Assembly: GCA_900769995.1 (NCBI GenBank) | Contig: CAAGIT010000179.1 | Coordinates: 1-6,005 of the forward strand | DNA: 6,005 nucleotides | DNA from: an uncultured Oscillospiraceae bacterium | GTDB taxonomy: Bacteria; Bacillota; Clostridia; Oscillospirales; Oscillospiraceae | Reading direction: 5' to 3' | Shown: positions 1 through 5,482 of the stretch, one piece after another | Layout of the letters: each line of letters opens with the position of its first letter | Numbering within the stretch: position 1 is the stretch's first letter | The notes under the pieces: model-generated | The model's database searches: none | Told to the model about the DNA's origin: nothing | The model's input: only the letters and a program-made list of their open reading frames with translations | Position numbers and translations under genes: made by a program

Positions 1-32
1 GACTGGAGTTCAGACGTGTGCTCTTCCGATCT
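1..32 (+). other. Illumina TruSeq adapter remnant (artefact)
   Basis: The window opens with GACTGGAGTTCAGACG and continues through GTGTGCTCTTCCGATCT, which is the common Illumina TruSeq read-2 adapter minus its first two bases. The match runs to base 32, after which A/T-rich genomic sequence begins. This is untrimmed library sequence at a contig end, not part of the genome. It should be masked, and nothing upstream of base 33 should be read as native promoter sequence. Confidence 0.97.
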
Positions 33-45
33 TACAGACTTATTT

Positions 46-51
46 TATAAT
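46..51 (+). promoter_or_regulatory. Possible -10 box upstream of tmcAL
   Basis: A perfect TATAAT lies 14 bases into the genomic part of the contig and 48 bases before the tmcAL start codon. With a 17-base spacer the -35 box would fall at 23-28, inside the adapter, so the native -35 sequence is missing and the promoter cannot be confirmed. The surroundings are A/T-rich, which raises the chance of a random match. Confidence 0.35.
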
Positions 52-99
52 AGATTTCGCTTTTAGGCAAGTGCTTTTTTGGGAAAAGAGGTAGATTTT

Positions 100-1233
100 G
101 TGAAAACCGTCGGAATTATCTGCGAATACAACCCCTTTCACAACGGTCACGCGAAGCAGCTCCGGTCGATCGAGGGAAATAAAGTCTGCCTGATGAGCGG
201 AAATTTTGTGCAGCGCGGTGAGCCTGCCATTTTCGACAAATACACCCGTGCAAAGGCCGCAGTCCTGTGCGGGGCGGATTTGGTTTTGGAGCTGCCGCTG
301 ACGTATGCCATACGCTCTGCCGAGGGCTTTGCCGATGGCGGCGTGGAGCTGCTTTCGCGCATGGGCTGTGTCGATGCGCTCTCCTTTGGGAGTGAGTGCG
401 GCAGTGTTTTAGATATTATGTCAACCACAAGGCTGCTGTTATCCGACGATTTTCCCGAGGCATTGCGGAAAGAGCTTGCAGCAGGCTGTTCCTTCCCTGC
501 CGCGCGGCAACGGGCAGTCACCGCACTCGGCGGCAACGGAGCGTTGCTTTCGCAGCCAAACAACATTCTTGCCGTTGAGTATTGCAAAGCAATTTTGAAA
601 TACGGGAACAAGCTCGCGCCATTGACGATCACCCGCGATGGCAGCTATCACGAAAGCTGCGATCCGCAGAACCCCTCTGCGACAACCCTGCGAAGCACAG
701 ACGCTTGGAGCGGTTTCATCCCCGAAGCGGCGTTATCTGTTTTTCAAGACGCACCGCGATATTCGATTGCCGCCGGAGAACGTGCATGGCTTGGCCGTCT
801 GCGCTCTATGACGGAGACGGAATTTGAAGCGCTCCCCTATGGCTCCGAGGGTCTTTGGCGAAAAGTATTCCACGCCTGCCGTTCGGAAGCAACGCTGGAA
901 GGCATCCTCGCAGCCGCAAAATCCAAACGCTACACCCACACACGCCTTATGCGGTTGCTCTTGTGCGCGCTGCTCGGTATTTCCGGGGAAATGCTCAACA
1001 AGCCTGCGCCCTATGTCCGCATCCTTGCGGCGAACGAAACCGGTCTGCAGATCCTGCGGCAAATAAAGCAGCATGGAGAACTCACGCTCATAAACGCCGG
1101 TGAAACTCCGCCCGATCAGGATTACTTTGCATTAGAGCGCAGAGCCTCCGATCTCTACGGGCTGTTCTGCAGCTCCGAGCTTCCGCCGATCGGTGCGGAA
1201 AAATCAGCCCGCATCTTCTTGCATCGGTCATGA
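100..1233 (+). CDS. tmcAL: tRNA(Met) cytidine acetate ligase TmcAL
   Basis: This cytosolic enzyme uses ATP and acetate to form N4-acetylcytidine at the wobble base C34 of elongator tRNA-Met; it was formerly called YlbM or a HIGH-type nucleotidyltransferase. The N-terminal GIICEYNPFHNGH holds the nucleotide-binding HxGH motif (H14-H17). Further family blocks are the DLVLELPLTYAIRSAEGFA stretch, FGSE (residues 96-99), PNNIL (153-157) and SATTLRS (193-199). The GTG at 100 is chosen because AAAGAGG ends 8 bases upstream and the protein then starts just before the conserved GIICEYNP block. An in-frame TTG at 79 lacks a comparable site and would only add seven non-conserved residues. The result is 377 residues, a little shorter than the roughly 400 usual for the family, with no sign of frameshift. 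The TGA stop overlaps a potential ATG of the next gene. Family assignment is secure; activity is inferred from the family. Confidence 0.95.
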   Translation: MKTVGIICEYNPFHNGHAKQLRSIEGNKVCLMSGNFVQRGEPAIFDKYTRAKAAVLCGADLVLELPLTYAIRSAEGFADGGVELLSRMGCVDALSFGSECGSVLDIMSTTRLLLSDDFPEALRKELAAGCSFPAARQRAVTALGGNGALLSQPNNILAVEYCKAILKYGNKLAPLTITRDGSYHESCDPQNPSATTLRSTDAWSGFIPEAALSVFQDAPRYSIAAGERAWLGRLRSMTETEFEALPYGSEGLWRKVFHACRSEATLEGILAAAKSKRYTHTRLMRLLLCALLGISGEMLNKPAPYVRILAANETGLQILRQIKQHGELTLINAGETPPDQDYFALERRASDLYGLFCSSELPPIGAEKSARIFLHRS

Positions 1234-1247
1234 AATTCCATTATAAT
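1219..1247 (+). promoter_or_regulatory. Candidate internal promoter before the HAD phosphatase gene
   Basis: A perfect TATAAT at 1242-1247 is preceded, after exactly 17 bases, by TTGCAT at 1219-1224, which shares the TTG of a sigma-A -35 box. Transcription would start near 1254, giving a leader of about 12 bases that still contains the AGG ribosome binding site at 1257-1259. The site spans the last codons of tmcAL. The -35 match is only half, so this is a candidate. Confidence 0.45.
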
Positions 1248-1265
1248 ATAGAAAGCAGGTCTGCG

Positions 1266-2078
1266 ATGAAATCTCTGCGTCGGAAACGTCTGTTCCTTCT
1301 GGACATGGACGGCACAATCTATTTGGACAATGATTTATTTGACGGAACCGTCGATTTTCTGCAATATGTGCGCGATATTGGGGGAAAATATTTGTTTTTG
1401 ACAAACAATTCCTCGCGAAGCGTCGATGCCTATATTGAAAAAATGGCACGACTGGGAATTGCGTCCGACAAAAACGACTTTCTGACCTCTGTGGATGCTT
1501 TGATTCTCTATCTTGATGCACATGGCTATCGTGACAAGCTCCTTTATGTATTTGGTACGATGTCTTTTCAAGAGCAGCTTGCCGCAGCGGGTTTTAAGGT
1601 CACCGCCACACGGTCTGACAAGGTCGAGGCATTGGTCTGCGGCTTCGATACGGAGCTGACCTTTCAAAAGCTGGAGGACGCCTGTATCCTGCTGGGTCGC
1701 GGCGTAGATTTCATCGCCGCAAATCCCGACTGGGTCTGCCCGACCTGGTACGGCTATGTGCCGGACTGCGGCTCGGTCTGTGAGATGCTCTACCGCGCAA
1801 CCAAGCGGCGTCCGGTCTTTATCGGAAAGCCGCAGCCGGAAATGGCTCTGCTTGCCATGGAAAAGTACGGCTATTCCAAGGAGGAAACTGTCCTGATCGG
1901 TGACCGTATCTACACGGACATTGCCTGCGGTATTCGTGCCGGAATCGACGCGATCTTAGTTCTCTCCGGGGAGAGCACGCTGGACGATGTCGCACAAAAC
2001 GAGGAAAAACCCACGCACATTTATGAAAACATCCGCGCCATCCTGAACGATTTACAGCAAGGAGAAAAAGAATCATGA
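1266..2078 (+). CDS. HAD-superfamily IIA hydrolase (NagD-like phosphatase)
   Basis: This is a predicted cytosolic, magnesium-dependent phosphatase of 270 residues, the usual family length. All four HAD motifs are present: DMDGT with nucleophile D13 and acid/base D15, LTNNSS with T46, K188 in IGKPQPE, and GDRIYTD with D213 and D218. The GKPxPxM context and a capping region of about 130 residues between motifs II and III place it in subclass IIA with NagD, AraL and glycerol-3-phosphate/phosphoglycolate phosphatases. The substrate cannot be read from the sequence. The ATG at 1266 is preferred: it has AGG six bases upstream and fits a start just before the first beta strand. An ATG at 1230 overlaps the tmcAL stop as ATGA and would add 12 residues, but it has no purine-rich site and lies upstream of the candidate internal promoter's start point. 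The gene's own stop overlaps the transporter start by ATGA. Confidence 0.9.
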   Translation: MKSLRRKRLFLLDMDGTIYLDNDLFDGTVDFLQYVRDIGGKYLFLTNNSSRSVDAYIEKMARLGIASDKNDFLTSVDALILYLDAHGYRDKLLYVFGTMSFQEQLAAAGFKVTATRSDKVEALVCGFDTELTFQKLEDACILLGRGVDFIAANPDWVCPTWYGYVPDCGSVCEMLYRATKRRPVFIGKPQPEMALLAMEKYGYSKEETVLIGDRIYTDIACGIRAGIDAILVLSGESTLDDVAQNEEKPTHIYENIRAILNDLQQGEKES

Positions 2079-3712
2079 AGCTGAATTACAAACGCACTAT
2101 TTTCGTCGGATTTGCCTTTTTCCTGATCTGCGCCTTTTGGCAGGCATATGATACTACGATCCCGCTGATTTTAACGAACAAATTCGGACTTTCTCAAACG
2201 GCTTCCGGCGCTGTCATGGCTCTGGATAACGTGCTGGCACTCTTCCTCCTGCCGCTGTTTGGTGCGATCTCCGACCGCTGCACCGGCAGAATGGGCAAAC
2301 GCACACCGTTTATTCTCATCGGTACGCTTTGCGCGGCAGTGTTATTTGTCAGCCTTTCCTTTGCGGATAATCTGCAGCTCAAGCATATCGAGCAGATTTC
2401 CAGAATCAACGACCCTGCTGCCCTGCAAACCATCTATGTATCCGAGGCTGACAGCACCCTGCAGCCGCCCGAGGGCGAAGCATATGTGCTGTCGGAGCGA
2501 TTCACTTTGGAGGAATTCTGTTCCATTCCTTCCGAGATTCAGCACAAAGACGGTAAGGTTTATCTGGAAAACGGTGAAGCATATGCGCTTGCCGACAAGT
2601 TCAGTGATGAAGAATTAAAGGACATCGAACGTCACAACGAGGACAAGCTGTTTACAAATCCGCACTATACGGACTATGTTGTTCCTGCACGGCAATCCTG
2701 TGCATGGAAGACGACCTCAAACGATCCGACCGCGCTGATCCTCTTTATTGCATTGCTGTTCTGCTTGCTGCTGGCGATGGCGATCTTCCGCTCTCCCGCT
2801 GTCGCGCTGATGCCCGATGTGACGATCAAGCCTCTGCGTTCCAAAGCAAATGCCGTCATCAATCTGATGGGCAGTGCCGGCGGTATTTTGGTGCTTGGGC
2901 TTGGCATGGTGTTCGCCACAAGCTCGGTGACAAACTCCCTCATGAGCTACACGCCGTTCTTCTTCGTGATTGCCTTGGTGATGCTTCTTGCATTGGGCCT
3001 CTTTATGTGGCAAGTGCGTGAGCCGAAATTTGTCCGCGAAATGCAGGAGGACAGCAAAAAATTCGGCATCAGCGAGGTAGAGGCGGCTGACGGAAATGCA
3101 AAGCTCGGCAAGGGTGAACGCCGTTCGATGTTCTTCCTTCTGGCATCCATCATTCTGTGGTTCATGGGCTATAATGCCGTCACTTCAAAATACTCGGTTT
3201 ACGCAAGCAATATCTTAAACAAGGACTATAACCTCACGCTCATCATTGCACAGGCGGCTGCTATTATTTCCTATCTGCCGATCGGCTTTGTCTCATCGAA
3301 ATTCGGCCGCAAAAAGACCATTCTTGCCGGTGTGGTCATGCTGACGACTTCGTTCACCGTCGCCTGCTTCCTGCGCGAGAGCAGCTCCACCCTGCTGATG
3401 AACGCTATGTTCACCCTCGCCGGTATCGGCTGGGCAACAATCAACGTCAACTCGTTCCCGATGGTCGTTGAGATGTGTCAGGGCGGTTCCGTCGGCAAAT
3501 ACACCGGAATCTACTACACCGCCAGCATGGCAGCCCAGACCGTCACACCGCTTCTGTCCGGCTATCTTATGGACTCGTTCGGCATGACGACCCTGTTCCC
3601 CTATGCGGCGATTTTTGCGGGTCTTGCCTTTGTTACCATGCTCTTCGTCCGCCACGGCGACAATAAGCCGACCGCCAAAACAGGGCTGGAAGCGCTGAAT
3701 GTTGAGGATTAA
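2075..3712 (+). CDS. MFS transporter, GPH/SLC45-like, with large outer loop
   Basis: This is a predicted cytoplasmic-membrane secondary transporter of 545 residues. Hydrophobic segments fit 12 helices at about 8-33, 44-65, 77-97, 218-238, 258-281, 292-313, 351-370, 386-407, 416-433, 438-460, 476-499 and 505-526. Loop 2-3 carries the MFS motif A-like DRCTGRMGKRTPF (67-79), and loop 8-9 repeats it as SSKFGRKKT. SPAVALMPDVTIKPLRSKANAV is split across loop 4-5 and resembles the ALMPDVTP..RSKAN pattern of sugar:cation symporters of the GPH/SLC45 kind, so a sugar or glycoside substrate is the best guess. Residues 98-217 form an unusual hydrophilic insertion that topology places outside the cell. 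The start ATG overlaps the HAD stop (ATGA) and has AAGGAG at 2059-2064, ten bases upstream. The MFS class is firm; the substrate is unknown. Confidence 0.88.
   Translation: MKLNYKRTIFVGFAFFLICAFWQAYDTTIPLILTNKFGLSQTASGAVMALDNVLALFLLPLFGAISDRCTGRMGKRTPFILIGTLCAAVLFVSLSFADNLQLKHIEQISRINDPAALQTIYVSEADSTLQPPEGEAYVLSERFTLEEFCSIPSEIQHKDGKVYLENGEAYALADKFSDEELKDIERHNEDKLFTNPHYTDYVVPARQSCAWKTTSNDPTALILFIALLFCLLLAMAIFRSPAVALMPDVTIKPLRSKANAVINLMGSAGGILVLGLGMVFATSSVTNSLMSYTPFFFVIALVMLLALGLFMWQVREPKFVREMQEDSKKFGISEVEAADGNAKLGKGERRSMFFLLASIILWFMGYNAVTSKYSVYASNILNKDYNLTLIIAQAAAIISYLPIGFVSSKFGRKKTILAGVVMLTTSFTVACFLRESSSTLLMNAMFTLAGIGWATINVNSFPMVVEMCQGGSVGKYTGIYYTASMAAQTVTPLLSGYLMDSFGMTTLFPYAAIFAGLAFVTMLFVRHGDNKPTAKTGLEALNVED
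2366..2725 (+). other. Extracellular insertion between helices 3 and 4 of the transporter
   Basis: This stretch encodes residues 98-217 of the MFS protein, about 120 polar, mostly acidic residues where ordinary MFS proteins have a short loop. Helix 3 runs inside to outside, because motif A in the preceding loop is cytoplasmic, so the insertion should face outside. It has two cysteines (C149 and C209) and a repeated GEAY-type block. The reading frame and codon use continue smoothly, so it is not an assembly join. Its role is unknown; substrate capture or contact with the cell wall are possibilities. Confidence 0.75.
2474..2617 (+). repeat. Two-copy internal protein repeat in the transporter outer loop
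   Basis: Residues 134-148 (GEAYVLSERFTLEEF) and 167-181 (GEAYALADKFSDEEL) align without gaps: 8 of 15 are identical and four more are conservative changes (S/A, E/D, R/K, T/S). The offset is 33 residues, or 99 bases. At DNA level GAAGCATATG is shared at 2477-2486 and 2576-2585, but most other codons have diverged, so the duplication is old and maintained at protein level. The repeat units are at 2474-2518 and 2573-2617. Confidence 0.7.
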
Positions 3713-4543
3713 ATGATGGTTATTCTCTTTTGGATTTTGGCAATACTGCTTCTGCTCGCCTTGCTTTGGATTTTTTCTCTGCGTTGTCAGCGAAAAACGA
3801 CCGATTTTTACGGACTGAAGCGGTATCATTATGCCCATCGTGGGCTGCATGGCAAGGGGATTCCCGAAAACTCTCTTGCAGCGTTTTCTCTCGCTGTCGA
3901 GCGCGGCTGCGGCGCAGAGCTTGATGTGCACCTGAGCAAGGACGGCCGTTTGGTGGTCATGCACGATGAGAGCTTGCAGCGTACCGCAGGCGTGGATAAA
4001 AATATTGCCGATTGTACCGCCACTGACCTGGCAGAGCTGCGGCTGGAACACACGAACGAACGGATTCCGTACTTAGAGGAGGTCTTGCCGCTGTTTGAGG
4101 GTAAGACACCGCTCATCATCGAATTAAAGCCGTTCCGCAAGAATCATGCAGCACTGTCCAAGGCAGTCTGCGACCTGATCGACCGTTATCCCAAGCTGCA
4201 ATTTTGCGTGGAATCCTTTGATCCACGTGTCTTGTACTGGCTGAAAAAGCACCGTCCGAACATCGTTCGCGGTCAGCTCTCCGCGAATTTCCGCCGCGAC
4301 CGCAATGGTTTGTCCGTAATTACGGCAGGTCTTTTGACCAATCTCTGTGCAAACTTTCTGACGGTACCGAACTTTGTGGCCTATAAATTCGAGGACCGCA
4401 GGCAGCTCTCCCTTCTGATCTGCAAAAAGCTATGGGGCGTGCAGGAGGTCTCATGGACAATTCGTTCCAACGATGACGCCAAGACAGCATTAGCCGAGGA
4501 TTCCATAATTATTTTTGAACACTTTGAGCCAACGAAGGAGTAA
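3713..4543 (+). CDS. Membrane-anchored glycerophosphodiester phosphodiesterase
   Basis: This enzyme family cleaves glycerophosphodiesters to glycerol 3-phosphate and an alcohol. Residues 3-23 form one strongly hydrophobic segment followed by LRCQRK, fitting an N-terminal membrane anchor with no obvious cleavage site. The catalytic domain starts at YAHRGLHG (H42, R43), continues with PENSLAAF, E69 and D71 in AELDVHLSKDG, and the second catalytic histidine in MHDESLQRT (H84). Later blocks are IIELKP (E137, K139), SFD (168-170) and SWTIRS near the end. All expected metal-binding and catalytic residues are therefore present in a 276-residue protein. Two ATGs are adjacent at 3713 and 3716; GAGG at 3704-3707 is 5 or 8 bases away, so the second is slightly favoured, with a one-residue difference. 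It directly abuts the transporter stop (TAAATG), so the two are co-transcribed. The physiological headgroup and the side of the membrane it faces are not determined. Confidence 0.9.
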   Translation: MMVILFWILAILLLLALLWIFSLRCQRKTTDFYGLKRYHYAHRGLHGKGIPENSLAAFSLAVERGCGAELDVHLSKDGRLVVMHDESLQRTAGVDKNIADCTATDLAELRLEHTNERIPYLEEVLPLFEGKTPLIIELKPFRKNHAALSKAVCDLIDRYPKLQFCVESFDPRVLYWLKKHRPNIVRGQLSANFRRDRNGLSVITAGLLTNLCANFLTVPNFVAYKFEDRRQLSLLICKKLWGVQEVSWTIRSNDDAKTALAEDSIIIFEHFEPTKE

Positions 4544-4546
4544 ATT

Positions 4547-5062
4547 ATGTACGACAAGCTAACCAAAAAGGACATCGCGCTGATGGAGGCCGAATTGGAA
4601 GACCGTCGGCTTCGTCAGCGGCCATTGATTATGGAAGAGGTCAAGCGCACCCGCGAATTTGGTGATTTGAGCGAGAATTATGAATATAAGGCCGCAAAGC
4701 AAGCCCAACGCCGGAACGACAGCCGTATGCGCTATCTCCAAAACATGATAAAAACCGCGCAGATCATCGACGAGGACATTGGTTCCGGTGCGGGAAGCGG
4801 CAAGGCAGGGCTTTATGACCGCGTGACGATCTGGCTGCCCGAGGATGAGGAGGAAATGACCGTGCAGGTCGTTTCCACCGTGAGAATTGAACCGGATGCC
4901 GGCTTTATCAGCATGGAATCCCCGCTTGGGAAGGCAGTTCTGGGCGCAAAGGTCGGTGACACACGCACCGTCAAGGTCAGCGAGGACTATAGCTATGATA
5001 TTGTCATCCGTGCCATCGAAGCAGACAAGGATGACGGCTCTGCGCCGCTTCTCCCCTATTAA
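4547..5062 (+). CDS. GreA/GreB-family transcription elongation factor
   Basis: Gre factors enter the secondary channel of RNA polymerase and stimulate cleavage of backtracked RNA. The N-terminal coiled coil (about residues 5-75) contains GDLSENYEYKAAK with the tip acids D40 and E43, equivalent to D41 and E44 of E. coli GreA, and follows the usual RP....EV...REFGDLSEN layout. The C-terminal FKBP-like domain is recognisable from RVTIW and from SPLGKAVLGAKVGDTRTVKV, the counterpart of the SP.G.ALLG...GD..EV block. At 171 residues it is somewhat longer than typical GreA (about 158), with a linker rich in G and S at about 79-87, an acidic EDEEE stretch, and a short extra tail. A full AAGGAG at 4535-4540 lies six bases before the ATG and overlaps the end of the phosphodiesterase gene, whose stop is three bases upstream. 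It may be the main greA or a second, divergent Gre paralogue, so no symbol is given. Confidence 0.87.
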   Translation: MYDKLTKKDIALMEAELEDRRLRQRPLIMEEVKRTREFGDLSENYEYKAAKQAQRRNDSRMRYLQNMIKTAQIIDEDIGSGAGSGKAGLYDRVTIWLPEDEEEMTVQVVSTVRIEPDAGFISMESPLGKAVLGAKVGDTRTVKVSEDYSYDIVIRAIEADKDDGSAPLLPY

Positions 5063-5068
5063 ACAGCC

Positions 5069-5104
5069 AAAACCGCAGCACCGAACACTCGGAGCTGCGG
5101 TTTT
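5069..5104 (+). terminator. Bidirectional rho-independent terminator
   Basis: AAAACCGCAGC (5069-5079) pairs perfectly with GCTGCGGTTTT (5094-5104). Inside it, after one A-A mismatch, CCG (5081-5083) pairs with CGG (5090-5092) around a six-base loop. The right arm ends in TTTT followed by GCTTTAT, and on the opposite strand the hairpin is followed by TTTTGGCTGTTT. It sits between the Gre-family stop (5062) and the DUF378 stop (5108), two convergent genes, so it can end both transcripts. Confidence 0.88.
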
Positions 5105-5107
5105 GCT

Positions 5108-5317
5108 TTATGCATCCTCTGCACTCGAAAGCGCCTGCTTGCGGAACAGCAGAGAAATACACCAAAGACCCGCCAAACCGACGAGTGCATAAATGATGCG
5201 GCTGATCGTTGCTGTCTGACCGCCGAACAGCCACGCAACCAGGTCAAAGCGGAAAATGCCCACAAGACCCCAGTTAAGCGAACCGATGATACTCAATATC
5301 AACGCTAACGTATCCAT
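5108..5317 (-). CDS. DUF378-family small membrane protein
   Basis: This 69-residue protein has two hydrophobic segments, about residues 4-22 and 38-58. It carries the family signature: LALILSIIGSLNWGLVG, then FDLVAWLFGG, and a second helix with RIIYALVGLAGLW. This is the pattern of DUF378 proteins such as B. subtilis YuzA, small inner-membrane proteins of unknown function. The start at 5317 is chosen because AGGAGG (complement of 5325-5330) lies seven bases upstream and the conserved block begins immediately; an open frame extends 29 codons further upstream but that part is not conserved-looking and has no such site. It is the only minus-strand gene here, converging with the Gre-family gene and divergent from the DUF1015 gene. 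No clear sigma-A promoter was found for it. The C-terminal tail (RKQALSSAEDA) is polar and probably cytoplasmic. Confidence 0.9.
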   Translation of the reverse strand: MDTLALILSIIGSLNWGLVGIFRFDLVAWLFGGQTATISRIIYALVGLAGLWCISLLFRKQALSSAEDA

Positions 5318-5482
5318 TCTTATCCCTCCTGATATTCTGGCTGGCAGTAGTATGTTCCGTTTTTCCAAAGATATTCCGACAAAAATGTTTTTGGTACTAT
5401 GCAAAATAATTTTTTGTGGTATAATAGGAATAGAACTCGGTGCGTTGCACGGAGAAGACTGAACAGAAAGGCTGAATCAATT
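5318..5482. promoter_or_regulatory. Divergent intergenic region between DUF378 and DUF1015 genes
   Basis: These 165 A/T-rich bases hold the start signals of two divergent genes: the strong AGGAGG site of DUF378 at one end and the DUF1015 promoter and leader at the other. They also hold a perfect short palindrome, CAAAAATGTTTTTG at 5380-5393 (six-base arms around TG), which might be an operator, although its A/T content makes chance plausible. A weak GTGC/GCAC hairpin lies at 5440-5450 in the leader. Confidence 0.5.
5417..5425 (+). promoter_or_regulatory. Extended -10 promoter of the DUF1015 gene
   Basis: TGGTATAAT is a perfect extended -10 element (TGn followed by TATAAT). No good -35 box is found at 16-18 bases upstream, which extended -10 promoters tolerate. 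Transcription would begin near 5432, leaving a leader of about 50 bases before the ATG at 5483. A similar but weaker TGGTACTAT lies 25 bases upstream at 5392-5400 and could be a second start. Confidence 0.7.

Noticed and set aside
79..99. Upstream TTG start for tmcAL giving seven extra residues
   Set aside because: No ribosome binding site at the right distance. The GTG at 100 has AAAGAGG upstream and starts just before the conserved GIICEYNP block.
147..632. Long open frame on the minus strand inside tmcAL
   Set aside because: Low-complexity S/A/P/R-rich translation with no recognisable domain, fully antisense to a clearly coding gene.
3293..4051. 252-codon minus-strand open frame across the transporter/phosphodiesterase junction
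   Set aside because: It lies antisense to two well-supported genes, its translation is rich in H, Q, C and R without domain motifs, and it has no ribosome binding site logic. It is a codon-bias shadow.
5318..5404. Longer DUF378 start 29 codons upstream
   Set aside because: The added residues are not family-like, and the AGGAGG site is correctly placed only for the ATG at 5317.
5440..5450. Small GTGC-GTT-GCAC hairpin in the DUF1015 leader as a riboswitch or attenuator
   Set aside because: Four base pairs with a three-base loop and no conserved aptamer features; too small to support a regulatory call.
5256..5462. Plus-strand 68-codon open frame across the DUF378 start and intergenic region
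   Set aside because: It overlaps the DUF378 coding start and its promoter region, has no ribosome binding site, and contains no recognisable motif.
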